Source: Pseudorhodoferax sp965279475 (GTDB lineage Bacteria; Pseudomonadota; Gammaproteobacteria; Burkholderiales; Burkholderiaceae_C). From it: DNA of 64,000 bases. The stretch lies in contig CBDIIA010000003.1 in NCBI GenBank assembly GCA_965279475.1, forward strand, positions 1,984,001-2,048,000, read 5' to 3'. Under the pieces are notes generated by a model, which worked only from the letters and a program-made list of their open reading frames with translations, was not told the origin of the DNA and did not search any database. Numbering within the stretch: position 1 is the first letter of the stretch; each line of letters starts with the position of its first letter. Below, one piece after another: positions 35,506-44,650 of this stretch. The position numbers and the translations under genes are program-made.

Positions 35506-37620
35506 TCATTGCTTGGGCGTCGGCGTTCCTGGTACGGGCTTCAGCCTGTTGACGAGATCACGGAGTAACGGCTCCCGCTCACTCATTTGTGTGAGGAACT
35601 CCTGAACTGCCTGCCCGCCTAGTTCACAGACCTGCTGTATCCGTGCGTCATCGCCAACTGGATCGGTTCCGACCAACAGCGCCGTAAGAAGATCCATGTG
35701 ACCCCGCCTTGATCGGAGCAAGACGTCATCCCATTTTTCGAAATCTATAGCCTGTGAGCGATAGTTGGAAAGGTAAGGTGCGTGGCCACCTGACACGAGC
35801 AATCCGGAAACTTTCGCGCTTTGAAAGCGCGACGCGAGATACAACACATAAGAATGTAGCTGCTGATATTCCTCATTCTCTGCGATGTCGCCCGGCCCTT
35901 TTAGTTCGACCACAAGTATCTCTCGATCTTCTGCAGTTCCAAAAAATACGAAATCTGGCAATGTCCGGTCGGCCGGGATGGGTGGAAATGGATTGCGCTT
36001 CGCGATCAGCTCTGCTTCTTCTTTTACTATGTTGGAAAGGGATTTCCGATAGACGAAGCGTTCGTATTTAGAATGCAATATCCAAGGAAAATTTTCAATT
36101 AGTTGCTGAAGTTGCGTTTCCTGGCCCTTGAGTATATGTCCATGAAGCTGCGTTAGCGCAAAAACGCGCAATGAAAATGCCACTGCGAGCGATAGGCTCT
36201 CCGGCACCAATTCATCACTAAGCCTATTTACTGACGACACGAATGCCGATGGTTCAAATGTCGTAACTTGCGTCCAAAGTTCTTTGATTAACTTTCGAGC
36301 TGGCTCGTGTACCCACGCCTTGGCAGCCGCTTCAATGAGACGAATTTTGGCATCTTGATCTTTTCCCAGACGAGGAGTCACGTCGCTAATTAATTCGACT
36401 AAATGACTCTTCTCAGAAGCTCTCAACTTAATTCCGGGGGTGTTGTCCAGAAATCCTTCGACCAGTGTAGTATCTTCAACTTTGGATATCTCTTTCCTTC
36501 TCGCTTCGTAGGAATTAATCCATGCAACGACAGACTGAGCCCCCCACGCGTGAAGGGATTCAAGATCAGAATCCTCCCAGTTGACACTGGTTCGATCAGT
36601 GGAAATAGTATCCTGTTGCAGCTCGTCAATCCAGTCTGCTTCAACGACGGCATACATGTATCGCGAGAAAATTTCACGGCCTTTGACGCTGAAGAAAAAA
36701 GGGCGATCCTGCGCAATTTTTCCGTGTGCATAGACACCGACGCCTGCTTCTTCTTGAGACCAACTTGCGGCTTTAACGAACCCGACCCAGAACCTTACTG
36801 ACCTATTGCCTACTGGCGTATTTATAACGTGTTCCGACATGCCCTGATCCGGTATCCGGAGTTCCCACTCCGGAAAAACGTCAGTTTCTGCCAGCAAGCC
36901 ACCGTTGACGTGAACGTTGAAATCCGGTCTTGCCAACGTCACCGTAAATCGACGCCCCAGAGATTCTCGAAGTTTTATCGTTGCGATTGGCTTTCTGATC
37001 GTTAGTGAGGTTGCATGAATTAATGTGCCCGCACCAGATTTAACGACAACGGTTTTGAATTTTTCAATAATAGCCTGCATGGCAGGCTCTTGGCCGGCTG
37101 AAAGATCACCAATTAGAACTTCATCAGCCAGAACGGCCGGGGAGTAGATCGCGGTGGCGGAGGCCGATTGATTCTCAGCAACCAACATCGCCGCGTAGTC
37201 GAATCGAAGCCACATCGCCACTCCGTCTCGAACGGTGACGACATGAACGACGCGTGCGATTCCGAATGGAGCAAGCTTGCCGATTCCCTTTCGCCCCATT
37301 GGATAGCGAGTGTCTGGGCCGCTATTTGTCGCCGTAGGTCTGGGTTTAGGCTGTCCGACCACCAAATAGTTGCTGACCAGATCCTGCTTACTCATGCCTC
37401 GGCCATCGTCGTATACGCTGATGGCTTCCGGCATGCTCTGATCAGAAACGTCCAAATCTATGAAAACGTTAGATGCCATCGCATCCCATGAATTGGAAAC
37501 CAGTTCTGCCAAAACGTTCGTGGGCTTATTTTGGTAAAGCTTTAGCCCCAAATGCTCAATGACGTTGTGTGCGAAGCGAAGAGTAAGTGGCTCGGATTCC
37601 GAAGTTGGTTGAGTCGTCAT
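35506..37620 (-). CDS. Second GHL ATPase fused to PD-(D/E)XK nuclease
   Basis: 704 residues. GHL motifs: VLAELVSNSWDAM (Asn43, Asp46), SVYDDGRGMS (69-78), GRKGIGKLAPFG (109-120). The C-terminal nuclease core is FPWILHSKYERFVYRKSL, LPDFVFFG (Asp556), and LVVELKGPG (Glu572, Lys574). It has the same domain plan as the ATPase at 31483 but is only distantly similar. The DNA is visibly more AT-rich than its neighbours, indicating a separate origin. It points toward the methylase/ATPase operon and is followed by the Vsr gene. Confidence 0.85.
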   Translation of the reverse strand: MTTQPTSESEPLTLRFAHNVIEHLGLKLYQNKPTNVLAELVSNSWDAMASNVFIDLDVSDQSMPEAISVYDDGRGMSKQDLVSNYLVVGQPKPRPTATNSGPDTRYPMGRKGIGKLAPFGIARVVHVVTVRDGVAMWLRFDYAAMLVAENQSASATAIYSPAVLADEVLIGDLSAGQEPAMQAIIEKFKTVVVKSGAGTLIHATSLTIRKPIATIKLRESLGRRFTVTLARPDFNVHVNGGLLAETDVFPEWELRIPDQGMSEHVINTPVGNRSVRFWVGFVKAASWSQEEAGVGVYAHGKIAQDRPFFFSVKGREIFSRYMYAVVEADWIDELQQDTISTDRTSVNWEDSDLESLHAWGAQSVVAWINSYEARRKEISKVEDTTLVEGFLDNTPGIKLRASEKSHLVELISDVTPRLGKDQDAKIRLIEAAAKAWVHEPARKLIKELWTQVTTFEPSAFVSSVNRLSDELVPESLSLAVAFSLRVFALTQLHGHILKGQETQLQQLIENFPWILHSKYERFVYRKSLSNIVKEEAELIAKRNPFPPIPADRTLPDFVFFGTAEDREILVVELKGPGDIAENEEYQQLHSYVLYLASRFQSAKVSGLLVSGGHAPYLSNYRSQAIDFEKWDDVLLRSRRGHMDLLTALLVGTDPVGDDARIQQVCELGGQAVQEFLTQMSEREPLLRDLVNRLKPVPGTPTPKQ

Positions 37621-38405
37621 TTAGTCCCCTGAGTCAGTGACCATGTTGATCCGTCGGTAGATTAACCATGGAACCTTTTTGAAGAGATGTAGTACCGAGA
37701 AATTTTCCTTCACGCCTCGTTCGCAAGTGTGTTGAGGCGAGACGGCTCGCAGTTGCTACGCTTTGTCACATATTACCGAATCGAGAACCGGGTAGCGTCT
37801 CCCGGCCATGCCGGGCCGCGCTGTCGTGCTGCGCATCGAGCCTCGCTGTGCGTGTCTCGCCCCCTGCGGGCTTCCATCGTTCCCTCTCTATGTTCGGCTG
37901 ACGCCTGCGCGCTGCGCTTGCTCTCCAGGGGATCGGCTGGTCAGCCCATCCCCGCCGCACTGCGCTTGGCGCCCCTGTGGTGCCGCCGAACAGGCTGCGC
38001 CTGATCGGATGAAACCCATCTGATCAGGCGTGCACTGGCACGCGGGGGCGCTCGCCGCGCGGCGTGGGTCTCGGCGCATTCCCTGGCCCGTCGGCCGCTG
38101 ATCGTCTTCCCCCAAGTCCATCGCTTTCTCCCGCGACCGTAGCCCGCGGTGCCTGGCCGTCAAGGCGCGCAGGGCCGTGTCCTCGGCTAGCGCCTGCGGG
38201 CCGCACCAACCCTGCGCTTCTCCCTTGACGGCCACGCCCTCGCGGGCCCGGTTCTTCGCGGGCGATGAACTCAGGAAAGACGGCGGCAAACAAGGACCGG
38301 CCCAGGTCCATGCGCCGAACCCACCGAAGCCACAACGGGCTCCGAATCTTGGAATCCGGTCAGCTTTGAAACCGCAACAGCAACTTCATTAATTGGAGAA
38401 AGACC
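37621..38405. other. Long intergenic region between defence island and ICE backbone
   Basis: 785 bases. It contains repeat copy A (37795-37923) and GC-rich palindromic sequence. Frames on either strand (for example minus 37888-38289) are arginine-rich and carry no family signs. The last 60 bases form the leader of the DUF932 gene (GGAG before its ATG). Confidence 0.6.
37795..37923 (+). repeat. GC-rich direct repeat, copy A
   Basis: Starts GCGTCTCCCGGCCATGCCGG and ends GACGCCTGCGCGCTGCGCTT plus three bases. Copy B at 43179-43287 matches closely apart from scattered changes and an 18-20 base insertion here. Contains a small palindrome (CCCGGCCATGCCGGG). No coding sense. Confidence 0.75.
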
Positions 38406-39233
38406 ATGCAACTCGCATCACGTTTCGCTTCCCGCTCCCCGGTCCTGCGCAGCGAACATCCGCTGCCGGACGATCAAATCCGCAGCGTGGCGCCGTCCAT
38501 CTTCGCGGACGCACCCCATGAAAGCCGTTCCCAGCGGTATGCATACATCCCGACCGCCACCGTCCTGACCGAACTGCGCAAGGAAGGGTTTCAGCCCTTC
38601 ATGGTGACGCAGACCCGCGTGCGGGATGAAGACCGCCGCGACTTCACCAAGCACATGGTCAGGCTGCGCCACGCCACCCAGATCAATGCAGCCGAGGCCA
38701 ACGAAATCATTTTGCTGAACTCCCACGACGGGACGAGCAGCTATCAATTGTTGGCGGGCATGTTCAGGTTCGTTTGCAAAAACGGCCTTGTCTGTGGCGA
38801 CACCGTGGCGGATGTGCGCGTGCCGCACAAGGGCGACGTGGCCGGGCAGGTCATCGAGGGCGCGTATGAGGTGCTGCACGGTTTCGACCGGGCGCTGGCA
38901 TCCCGCGAATCCATGCAGGCCGTAACGCTGGACGACGGGGAATCGGAGGTGTTCGCCCGTGCGGCGCTGGCGCTCAAGTACGACGACCCGGACAAGCCAG
39001 CGCCGATCACGGAAACGCAGGTCCTGATGCCTCGCCGCGTCGATGACCGCCGCCCCGACCTGTGGAGCGTCTTCAACCGCACGCAGGAAAACCTCATCAA
39101 GGGTGGCTTGAACGGCCGCGCCGCCAACGGGCGCCGCCAGAGCACCCGCGCCGTGCAAGGCATCGACCAGAACCTGCGCCTGAACCGCGCCCTGTGGCTG
39201 CTGGCCGATGGCATGCGCCAGCTCAAAGCCTGA
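38406..39233 (+). CDS. DUF932 domain protein (ICE backbone)
   Basis: 275 residues, ATG preceded by TTGGAGAAAG. Family stretches: RYAYIPTATVLTELRKEGFQ, FTKHMVRLRHA, EIILLNSHDGTSSYQLLAGM, FRFVCKNGLVCGDTV. DUF932 proteins are found on Tn4371-type ICEs and plasmids (and resemble phage/plasmid-like TIGR03299 proteins); their role is unknown. First recognisable backbone gene in the window, followed by parB. Confidence 0.9.
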   Translation: MQLASRFASRSPVLRSEHPLPDDQIRSVAPSIFADAPHESRSQRYAYIPTATVLTELRKEGFQPFMVTQTRVRDEDRRDFTKHMVRLRHATQINAAEANEIILLNSHDGTSSYQLLAGMFRFVCKNGLVCGDTVADVRVPHKGDVAGQVIEGAYEVLHGFDRALASRESMQAVTLDDGESEVFARAALALKYDDPDKPAPITETQVLMPRRVDDRRPDLWSVFNRTQENLIKGGLNGRAANGRRQSTRAVQGIDQNLRLNRALWLLADGMRQLKA

Positions 39234-39322
39234 GTTCCCCGGAGGGGCGCGGCCCCTCCATTCCGTCCCTTGTCTCTTCCCTTGTTCCCTTGTTTTCTTA
39301 CGTCACCGATAGGAGCTACATC

Positions 39323-41338
39323 ATGAACGCCGTTACTCATCAAGAAGCCCAAGCCCTGCACACCATCACCCCGGTGCAGCCCTCGCAAAGCATGCTGCTG
39401 GTGCCGCTGTCGCAGCTTCGCCCCTCGCGGCGCAACGTGCGCAAGACGGCCGGCCCCTCCATCGACGCACTGGCCGCCAGCATCGGGCGCGTCGGCCTGC
39501 TGCAAAACCTGACCGTGGTTCTTGCCACCGATGGCGAGCATTACGACGTCGTGGCCGGTGGCCGTCGCCTCGCCGCGTTGAAGCTGCTGGCGAAGAAGCG
39601 CCGCATTGCGAAGGATTGGCAGGTGCCCTGCCTGTTGGTGGCCGATGCGTCCGCCCGCACCGTGAGCCTTACCGAGAACGTGCAGCGCGAAGCCATGCAC
39701 GCGGCCGACCAGTTCGAGGCTTTCGCCGCCCTGATCGCGGAGGGTCGCCCCATCGAAGACATCGCGGCGGACTTCGGTGTCTCGCCGCTCGTGGTGCAAC
39801 GCCGCCTGAAGCTGGCGAACGTCTCGCCGCGCCTGATGGCCGACTACCGCGCCGATGCCGTGAACCTCGATCAGTTGATGGCGCTGGCGATCACCGACGA
39901 CCACGCTGCGCAGGAAGCCGCGTTCTACGATGCGCTGCATTGGCAGCGCAGCCCGTCCGCCCTGCGCGAACGGCTGACCGAACGCGAGATCGACGCCCAT
40001 CGTCATCCGCTGGTGCGATTCGTCGGGGTGGACGCCTATGAAGCCGCGGGCGGTGGATTGCGCCGTGACCTCTTGGCCGAAGGCGACGCCGGGGTGTACC
40101 TGACCGATGCGACGCTACTCGACCGGCTGGCGCAGGAGAAGCTGGCGCGCCTCGCCTTGGAAATCCGCGCCGAGGGCTGGGCGTGGGTGGACGCGACCCC
40201 TGCCGTCACCCACGCCGACCTGCAAGCCTTCCAGCGTGCGCCGAAGGAACGTCGCAGGCCCAACGCCCGCGAGGCCAAGCGCATTGCCAAGTTGCAAGCC
40301 AAGGTGCAGGAGGTCGGTACAGCCTTGGACGCCGCGCTTGAAGCGGAGGACGAAGAGAAGGCCGACGCCTTGCAGGAGGACGGCGAGCGTCTGGGTGAAC
40401 AACTGGAAGCGCTGGAAGCCGAGTTGCTGGCCTACGGCTCGACCGTTCGCGCTGCGGCCGGTGCCATCGTCACGATCGACCGGCAAGGGGAAACCGTGGT
40501 GCATCGCGGCCTGCTGCGCGAGGCCGAAGCCAAGGCGCTGCGCACGCTGGCGAAGGTGCAGGCCGGGCTCGACCCGGAACAGGACGGGGAAGACGAGGAC
40601 GGTGCAGAACCGAAGAAGGCTGCCATCTCCGAGAAGTTGGCGCGGCGCTTGAGCGCGCACCGCACGGCGGCGCTGCAGATCGAACTCGCCCGGAACCCAC
40701 AGGTGGCCCTGGCCGCGCTGGTGCACGGCATGGTGCAGCGGGTCTTGCAGGGCGGCTATGCGGTGGCACTACCCATCGGTGTCAGCGTTCGTCCGCAGGA
40801 CGGATTGGAAGGCTACGCACCGGACTACCCGCAGTCGCCCGCCGCCGTCGCGTTGCAGGGACTGCAAACGGCATGGGTCGAGAAACTGCCCGAGGATGAT
40901 GCCGAACTGTTCGCGGTGCTGCTAACGATGCCGCAGGATGAACTGGTGCGGCTGCTGGCGCTCTGCGTGGCTTCGTCGGTGGACGTGGTGTCGTCGCGCG
41001 AACACGATGCGCCGGGCAAGGTGCTGGCGGAGGCGGTACGGTTGGACATGGCGGCATGGTGGAAGCCGACCGCCGAAGGTTATTTCTCGCACGTCTCCAA
41101 GGCGGCGATTCTGGACGCCGTCGCGCAGTTCGCGCCGGAACAAGTCAACCGGCTGGCGAAGCTCAAGAAGGCCGACATTGCCAGCGAAGCCGAGCGGCTG
41201 GCCGAGGGGGCGGGCTGGATGCCTGCGATGTTCAAGGACGAGGGCAGCGCCGGTGCAGCGCTGGATCGAACGAGCGAAGAAACCTCGGCGGCTGTTGCCA
41301 CCGAGGCGGACGAAGTGGCCGAGGCACTGGCTGCATGA
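39323..41338 (+). CDS. ParB/RepB/Spo0J-family protein (ICE backbone)
   Basis: 671 residues; ATG follows AGGAG. The N-terminal ParB domain is clear: PLSQLRPSRRNVRKT, YDVVAGGRRLAALKLL, SLTENVQREAMHAADQFEAF, then an HTH (IEDIAADFGVSPLVVQRRLK). A long C-terminal region with a coiled coil (about 310-380) and an acidic segment follows; such long ParB-like proteins are typical of this ICE class. It likely serves in maintenance or regulation together with ParA at 48497, though not adjacent to it. Confidence 0.92.
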   Translation: MNAVTHQEAQALHTITPVQPSQSMLLVPLSQLRPSRRNVRKTAGPSIDALAASIGRVGLLQNLTVVLATDGEHYDVVAGGRRLAALKLLAKKRRIAKDWQVPCLLVADASARTVSLTENVQREAMHAADQFEAFAALIAEGRPIEDIAADFGVSPLVVQRRLKLANVSPRLMADYRADAVNLDQLMALAITDDHAAQEAAFYDALHWQRSPSALRERLTEREIDAHRHPLVRFVGVDAYEAAGGGLRRDLLAEGDAGVYLTDATLLDRLAQEKLARLALEIRAEGWAWVDATPAVTHADLQAFQRAPKERRRPNAREAKRIAKLQAKVQEVGTALDAALEAEDEEKADALQEDGERLGEQLEALEAELLAYGSTVRAAAGAIVTIDRQGETVVHRGLLREAEAKALRTLAKVQAGLDPEQDGEDEDGAEPKKAAISEKLARRLSAHRTAALQIELARNPQVALAALVHGMVQRVLQGGYAVALPIGVSVRPQDGLEGYAPDYPQSPAAVALQGLQTAWVEKLPEDDAELFAVLLTMPQDELVRLLALCVASSVDVVSSREHDAPGKVLAEAVRLDMAAWWKPTAEGYFSHVSKAAILDAVAQFAPEQVNRLAKLKKADIASEAERLAEGAGWMPAMFKDEGSAGAALDRTSEETSAAVATEADEVAEALAA

Positions 41339-41394
41339 GGTAACCGAGACGAATGGCCTCGGCGCAGGAACGCGCCGGGGTGCATTTCTAAAAT

Positions 41395-41420
41395 CGGGCG
41401 CGGCAGGTTTGCCGCGCCCG
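41395..41420 (+). terminator. Strong hairpin after parB
   Basis: Perfect 11-bp arms CGGGCGCGGCA/TGCCGCGCCCG with the loop GGTT, 57 bases after the parB stop. There is no T-run on the plus strand but ATTTTAG follows on the minus strand, so it may terminate in one or both directions. Confidence 0.55.
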
Positions 41421-41452
41421 GTCTGAAAGCCCAACAGAAAACCTCAGAAACC

Positions 41453-41488
41453 AAGCGCGCCTCAGCCTTCGTAGGCTGCGGCGCGCTT
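41453..41488. other. 36-nt near-perfect hairpin
   Basis: AAGCGCGCC ... GGCGCGCTT outer arms, one mismatch, then CAGCCT/AGGCTG around a TCGT loop. Very stable on either strand. It could be a transcript-end structure, a small-RNA element or a folded single-strand site during transfer; none can be chosen from sequence. Confidence 0.5.
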
Positions 41489-42107
41489 GTGCAATGGCGA
41501 CGGCCCTTCGGGCCTGCATGAGCGACGCAACTTCGCCGGTCGAGACCCCGCCGAGCGGCAAGGTGCCGGAGTGCGCTGCACCTTGCTGCGGCTGGTTGTG
41601 CGAATGCGTGCCGTCCACGACGCTGGTGGCTGATCACGTCTGAGCCGTCACGAAGGACGAATTGCCGACACGCCGCACGGCCTTGCCATGAAGATTCCGC
41701 GCCACGCCTCCATCCGTTCACGGCCCGATGCACGGTGGCTGTCGCCCATGGTTGCGAGCCAGACCTTGCCCGCGTCAGAGCGCGTGCCGGCGCTGCGCTG
41801 CTGCGGGGATGCCGAGTTGGCCATCGCTCCTTTCGGGCCAGTTCGCCCCTTGCGTCCTTGGTTTGTCGTGAATCCTGGCGGAGGCGCGGCTGCGCCTCGG
41901 GTTCATGGCTGCAACCGTCCGGCGCAAACAATTTCCCCGGCCCCTTCACTTCGTTCGTTGCCTTCCTCGCGCAGCAAATTCTTTGCGCCTCCCGGCCCTC
42001 CACGGTGTTGCGGCCGCAAGCGGTGCAGCCCGCCCGTCCCCCGCCGGACGGATCACCGACAAGGACGCGATGGGCGCGAACTTGCAACCCCGAAAGGAAA
42101 CTTCATC

Positions 42108-42416
42108 ATGGCCAACATCGGCACCTTCACCGCAGACAAAGACGGCTTCACCGGCACGCTGCGTACCCTGACGCTCAACGTCAAGGTCAAGTTCATCCCG
42201 AACGACAAGACCAGCGACAACGCCCCCGACTTCCGCATTCAGGCCTCGAACGGACTGGAGGTCGGCGCGGCGTGGAAGAAGGTCAGCCAGGCCGATCGGC
42301 CGTACGTGTCCGTGAGTCTGGATGATCCTTCGTTCCCGGCCACGGTCTACGCCCGCCTGATCGAAGGCGAGGACGGCACGCACAACCTGATCTGGTCGCG
42401 CAACAAGGGCGACTGA
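42108..42416 (+). CDS. DUF736 domain protein (ICE backbone)
   Basis: 102 residues; ATG follows GAAAGGAAAC. Typical family start MANIGTFTADKDGFTGTLRT and NDKTSDNAPDFRI, with KVSQADRPYVSVSLDDPSFP. DUF736 proteins accompany conjugation genes on plasmids and ICEs; function unknown. Confidence 0.92.
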   Translation: MANIGTFTADKDGFTGTLRTLTLNVKVKFIPNDKTSDNAPDFRIQASNGLEVGAAWKKVSQADRPYVSVSLDDPSFPATVYARLIEGEDGTHNLIWSRNKGD

Positions 42417-42462
42417 GCGTCGCCCCGGCGCCCTGCCTCGGCGGGGCGCATTTTTCTCATCA

Positions 42463-43146
42463 TCACGGCGCCGTCGGCGCGTGAGTCAGCAGGTCCGGCA
42501 GGCAGTCGGCGAACTCGGGTTGGATCTTGCTCATCGGCTTGGCGATGCCTTCGTCGCCGCTCAGGATCGCGAGTGCCATGCCGGTCATCGTCGTCAAGCC
42601 GTTGGAGTTGCGCAGCACCTGCTGCGCCAGGTGGACCGGGAATCCCTCCGCGCTGCGGCGCAGTGGATGAATGCCGCCGTGCACGAACGAGTTCATGGCA
42701 TGCCAGGACACATCCTTGAACTGCACCAGCATCTGGTGCGCGGCGGCCGGCACGCCCTGCCCGACCCGTTTACCGAGTTGGTCGATCATCTCGCTGGCGC
42801 TGGGCAGGTTCTTGGCTGCCTGTTCGGTCTCGAGCGTGAGCGGGGCCAGCAGCTTGGCGATCGCGTGGTCGCTCGCGGCATAGATCAACCACATGGCGCG
42901 TGTCAGCGCCTCGAACTGCAGGCGCATCAGGCTGACGGCCGATGTGGGAAGCCCGAGCGCCATCAACGCTCTCAGCGCAGTTCCGTGCTCCAGGGCGACG
43001 AAGCACATGCCGAAGGCGGCTTTACTGCGGGGCGACCCATCGAACTCCGCATCGTCGAGCAGAGCCAGCAACTTCCCGTGCAGTTCGTCGGAGCGCTGAA
43101 GCATGCGTTCCATCGGATCGTCATGAGTCGGGGATTTGCGTTCCAT
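42463..43146 (-). CDS. Conserved hypothetical, helical (DUF6988/DUF5677-like)
   Basis: 227 residues from the ATG at 43146. Mostly helical: ERMLQRSDELHGKLLALLDD, ALMALGLPTSAVSLMRLQFE, ALTRAMWLIYAASDHAIAKL, and HAMNSFVHGGIHPL. The pattern of a helical protein with a conserved Arg...His (SFVHGG) recalls HEPN-like families near conjugation or defence genes; this is a weak resemblance. It opposes DUF736 on the other strand and is probably cargo. Confidence 0.65.
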   Translation of the reverse strand: MERKSPTHDDPMERMLQRSDELHGKLLALLDDAEFDGSPRSKAAFGMCFVALEHGTALRALMALGLPTSAVSLMRLQFEALTRAMWLIYAASDHAIAKLLAPLTLETEQAAKNLPSASEMIDQLGKRVGQGVPAAAHQMLVQFKDVSWHAMNSFVHGGIHPLRRSAEGFPVHLAQQVLRNSNGLTTMTGMALAILSGDEGIAKPMSKIQPEFADCLPDLLTHAPTAP

Positions 43147-43178
43147 GTAGTCATCGTAGATGTGTGGGTTGCTTCCGT

Positions 43179-43287
43179 GCGTCTCCCGGCTATGCCGGGG
43201 CGCGCTGGCGTGCTGCGCATCGAGCCGCCGATGGCGTCTCGCCCCATTCGGGCTTTCATCGCTGACGCCTGCGCGCTGCGCTTGCTC
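43179..43287 (+). repeat. GC-rich direct repeat, copy B
   Basis: Matches copy A at 37795-37923 in the same orientation, lacking an internal 18-20 bases. Starts GCGTCTCCCGGCTATGCCGG. Lies between the helical hypothetical gene and the NHL-repeat remnant, that is, at a site where foreign genes have entered. Confidence 0.75.
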
Positions 43288-43329
43288 ATTACCGAGGTCG
43301 CACAGCGCACGGGTCGGCAAGCCCGTACG

Positions 43330-43575
43330 GTGAACACCGACCTGCGCAGCCCCGGTCCGGGCGTCGTGCGTACGGCGGATGACGCGATATATGTGGTGGA
43401 CTATGGCGGCAGCACAGTCAGCAGAATCGACACCCTTGGGCGCCGAAGCATCGCGGCAGACGGACTGTCCAGCCCGGTAGGGCTGACCCGCGCGCCCTAT
43501 GGTCACCTGATGGTTACGACCTGGGAGACCAACGCGGCGTTCAGGGTTTGCCGGTCCCGAGAGCCACTGAAGCCT
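43330..43575 (+). pseudogene. Remnant of an NHL-repeat (beta-propeller) protein
   Basis: The plus-strand frame reads SPGPGVVRTADDAIYVVDYG, then STVSRIDTLGRRSIAADGLS and SPVGLTRAPYGHLMVTTWET, the pattern of NHL or SMP-30-like propeller blades. Only about two blades remain and no start with ribosome site or flanking blades is seen. Right of it the opposite-strand endonuclease begins, which suggests the propeller gene was cut by cargo insertion or deletion. Confidence 0.55.
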
Positions 43576-44616
43576 TCAGGTCAGCGACTCCAGATAGGCA
43601 TCGCCGTCGTCGATGCCCAGCTCGATCCACATCGGCAAGTGATCGCTCATGCGGTAGGTACGCCAATCTTTGAAAGTGCGGCCAGGCTTCTCGGCACGCG
43701 CCTTGGCGTACTCGGCTTCATCTTCCAGGCGGTAGACATGCTCGTAGAAGTCGAACACCCCGGCCTTGCCGGTTGGCTTCAACCTCGCCAGCTTCTTGTA
43801 GAAAGCGATCTGGTCATAGTGCTTGTTCTTGTCGACGTTGGAGCCCGGCACGGCCTGCAGCGTTTCGGGAACCACGAAGCCGGCCTTGGTGATGGCCTCC
43901 ATCGTCACGTCCTTGCGATTGAAGATGTTGAAGTCACCCAACATGATCAGGTTGTCGGGCACCGGGTCACCTCCGGGCTCGTACTGCGGTGCACCCGACA
44001 GCTTGCCAGCGTTCTTCGCGATCGTCTTGGCGAACGCGGTGATTTCGGCGAGCCGTCGAGGGTCCACGGCGATGCCCTTGCCGTAGTAAATGTGGACCGT
44101 GGCCAACGTCAAGTAGGCCCAGCCGGCACGAAATCCGGCGACGTAGGGTGAGCGTGCCATCTGCACTGGCTCTTCCTTCGCTCCCTGGTCTTTCGGGAGG
44201 ACCAGTTCCGCAGCCAAGCCCGTGAAGCTCACTTTGCGGCGGTCATACAGATAGGCCATTCGCTCCGAATTCCCCGATGTGCCCAGCGTCACATCGGTCA
44301 CGAGGAAGTCCCACCAACTGCCCAGCAGCCGCTGCAAGCGCTGCAGCGGATACAAACCGTCGCGCACCTCTTGGATCGCGATGAGATCGAAGTGGCTCAG
44401 AATTTCGGCGATGTAGTAATACGGCTCGTCGTCGCGATAGCCGTACTTGCCCGAATCGAACTCGCGGATGTTCCAGGTCGCGAGCAGAAGCGTGTCGGTC
44501 GCGGTTCGCGCGGGAATGGCCACAGCCAGCTCCGGACGCAAACGCTTCAGGCCATCGACGGTCCGTCGGCGAGTCTTCGCGTCCTTGATCTGTTTCAAAC
44601 CAGCGTAGTACGGCAT
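43576..44616 (-). CDS. Endonuclease/exonuclease/phosphatase-family protein
   Basis: 346 residues from the ATG at 44616, preceded by AGGAGGG. EEP-fold motifs: LLLATWNIREFDSG, FDLIAIQEVRD, NLIMLGDFNIFNR, and the final MSDHLPMWIEL (catalytic Asp-His). These enzymes cleave phosphodiesters in nucleic acids or lipids. No signal peptide. It is paired with an XRE regulator 34 bases upstream; the two may be a cargo defence unit. Exact substrate unknown. Confidence 0.88.
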   Translation of the reverse strand: MPYYAGLKQIKDAKTRRRTVDGLKRLRPELAVAIPARTATDTLLLATWNIREFDSGKYGYRDDEPYYYIAEILSHFDLIAIQEVRDGLYPLQRLQRLLGSWWDFLVTDVTLGTSGNSERMAYLYDRRKVSFTGLAAELVLPKDQGAKEEPVQMARSPYVAGFRAGWAYLTLATVHIYYGKGIAVDPRRLAEITAFAKTIAKNAGKLSGAPQYEPGGDPVPDNLIMLGDFNIFNRKDVTMEAITKAGFVVPETLQAVPGSNVDKNKHYDQIAFYKKLARLKPTGKAGVFDFYEHVYRLEDEAEYAKARAEKPGRTFKDWRTYRMSDHLPMWIELGIDDGDAYLESLT

Positions 44617-44650
44617 GTGCCCTCCTGCATCGTTGCAATTCCTTTTCGAC

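Larger units (their letters stand above)
41339..42107. other. Hairpin-rich intergenic region between parB and DUF736
   Basis: 769 bases with no supported gene; frames of about 200 residues on either strand are Arg/Pro-rich and lack family signs. Several stable hairpins occur: 41395-41420, 41453-41488, 41502-41514 (GGCCC TTC GGGCC) and 41881-41898 (GAGGCGC ggct GCGCCTC). The final bases give an AAAGGAAA site for the DUF736 gene. Confidence 0.55.

Noticed and set aside
37888..38289. 133-residue minus frame in the gap before DUF932
   Set aside because: Overlaps the repeat and palindromic GC-rich DNA; composition not protein-like.
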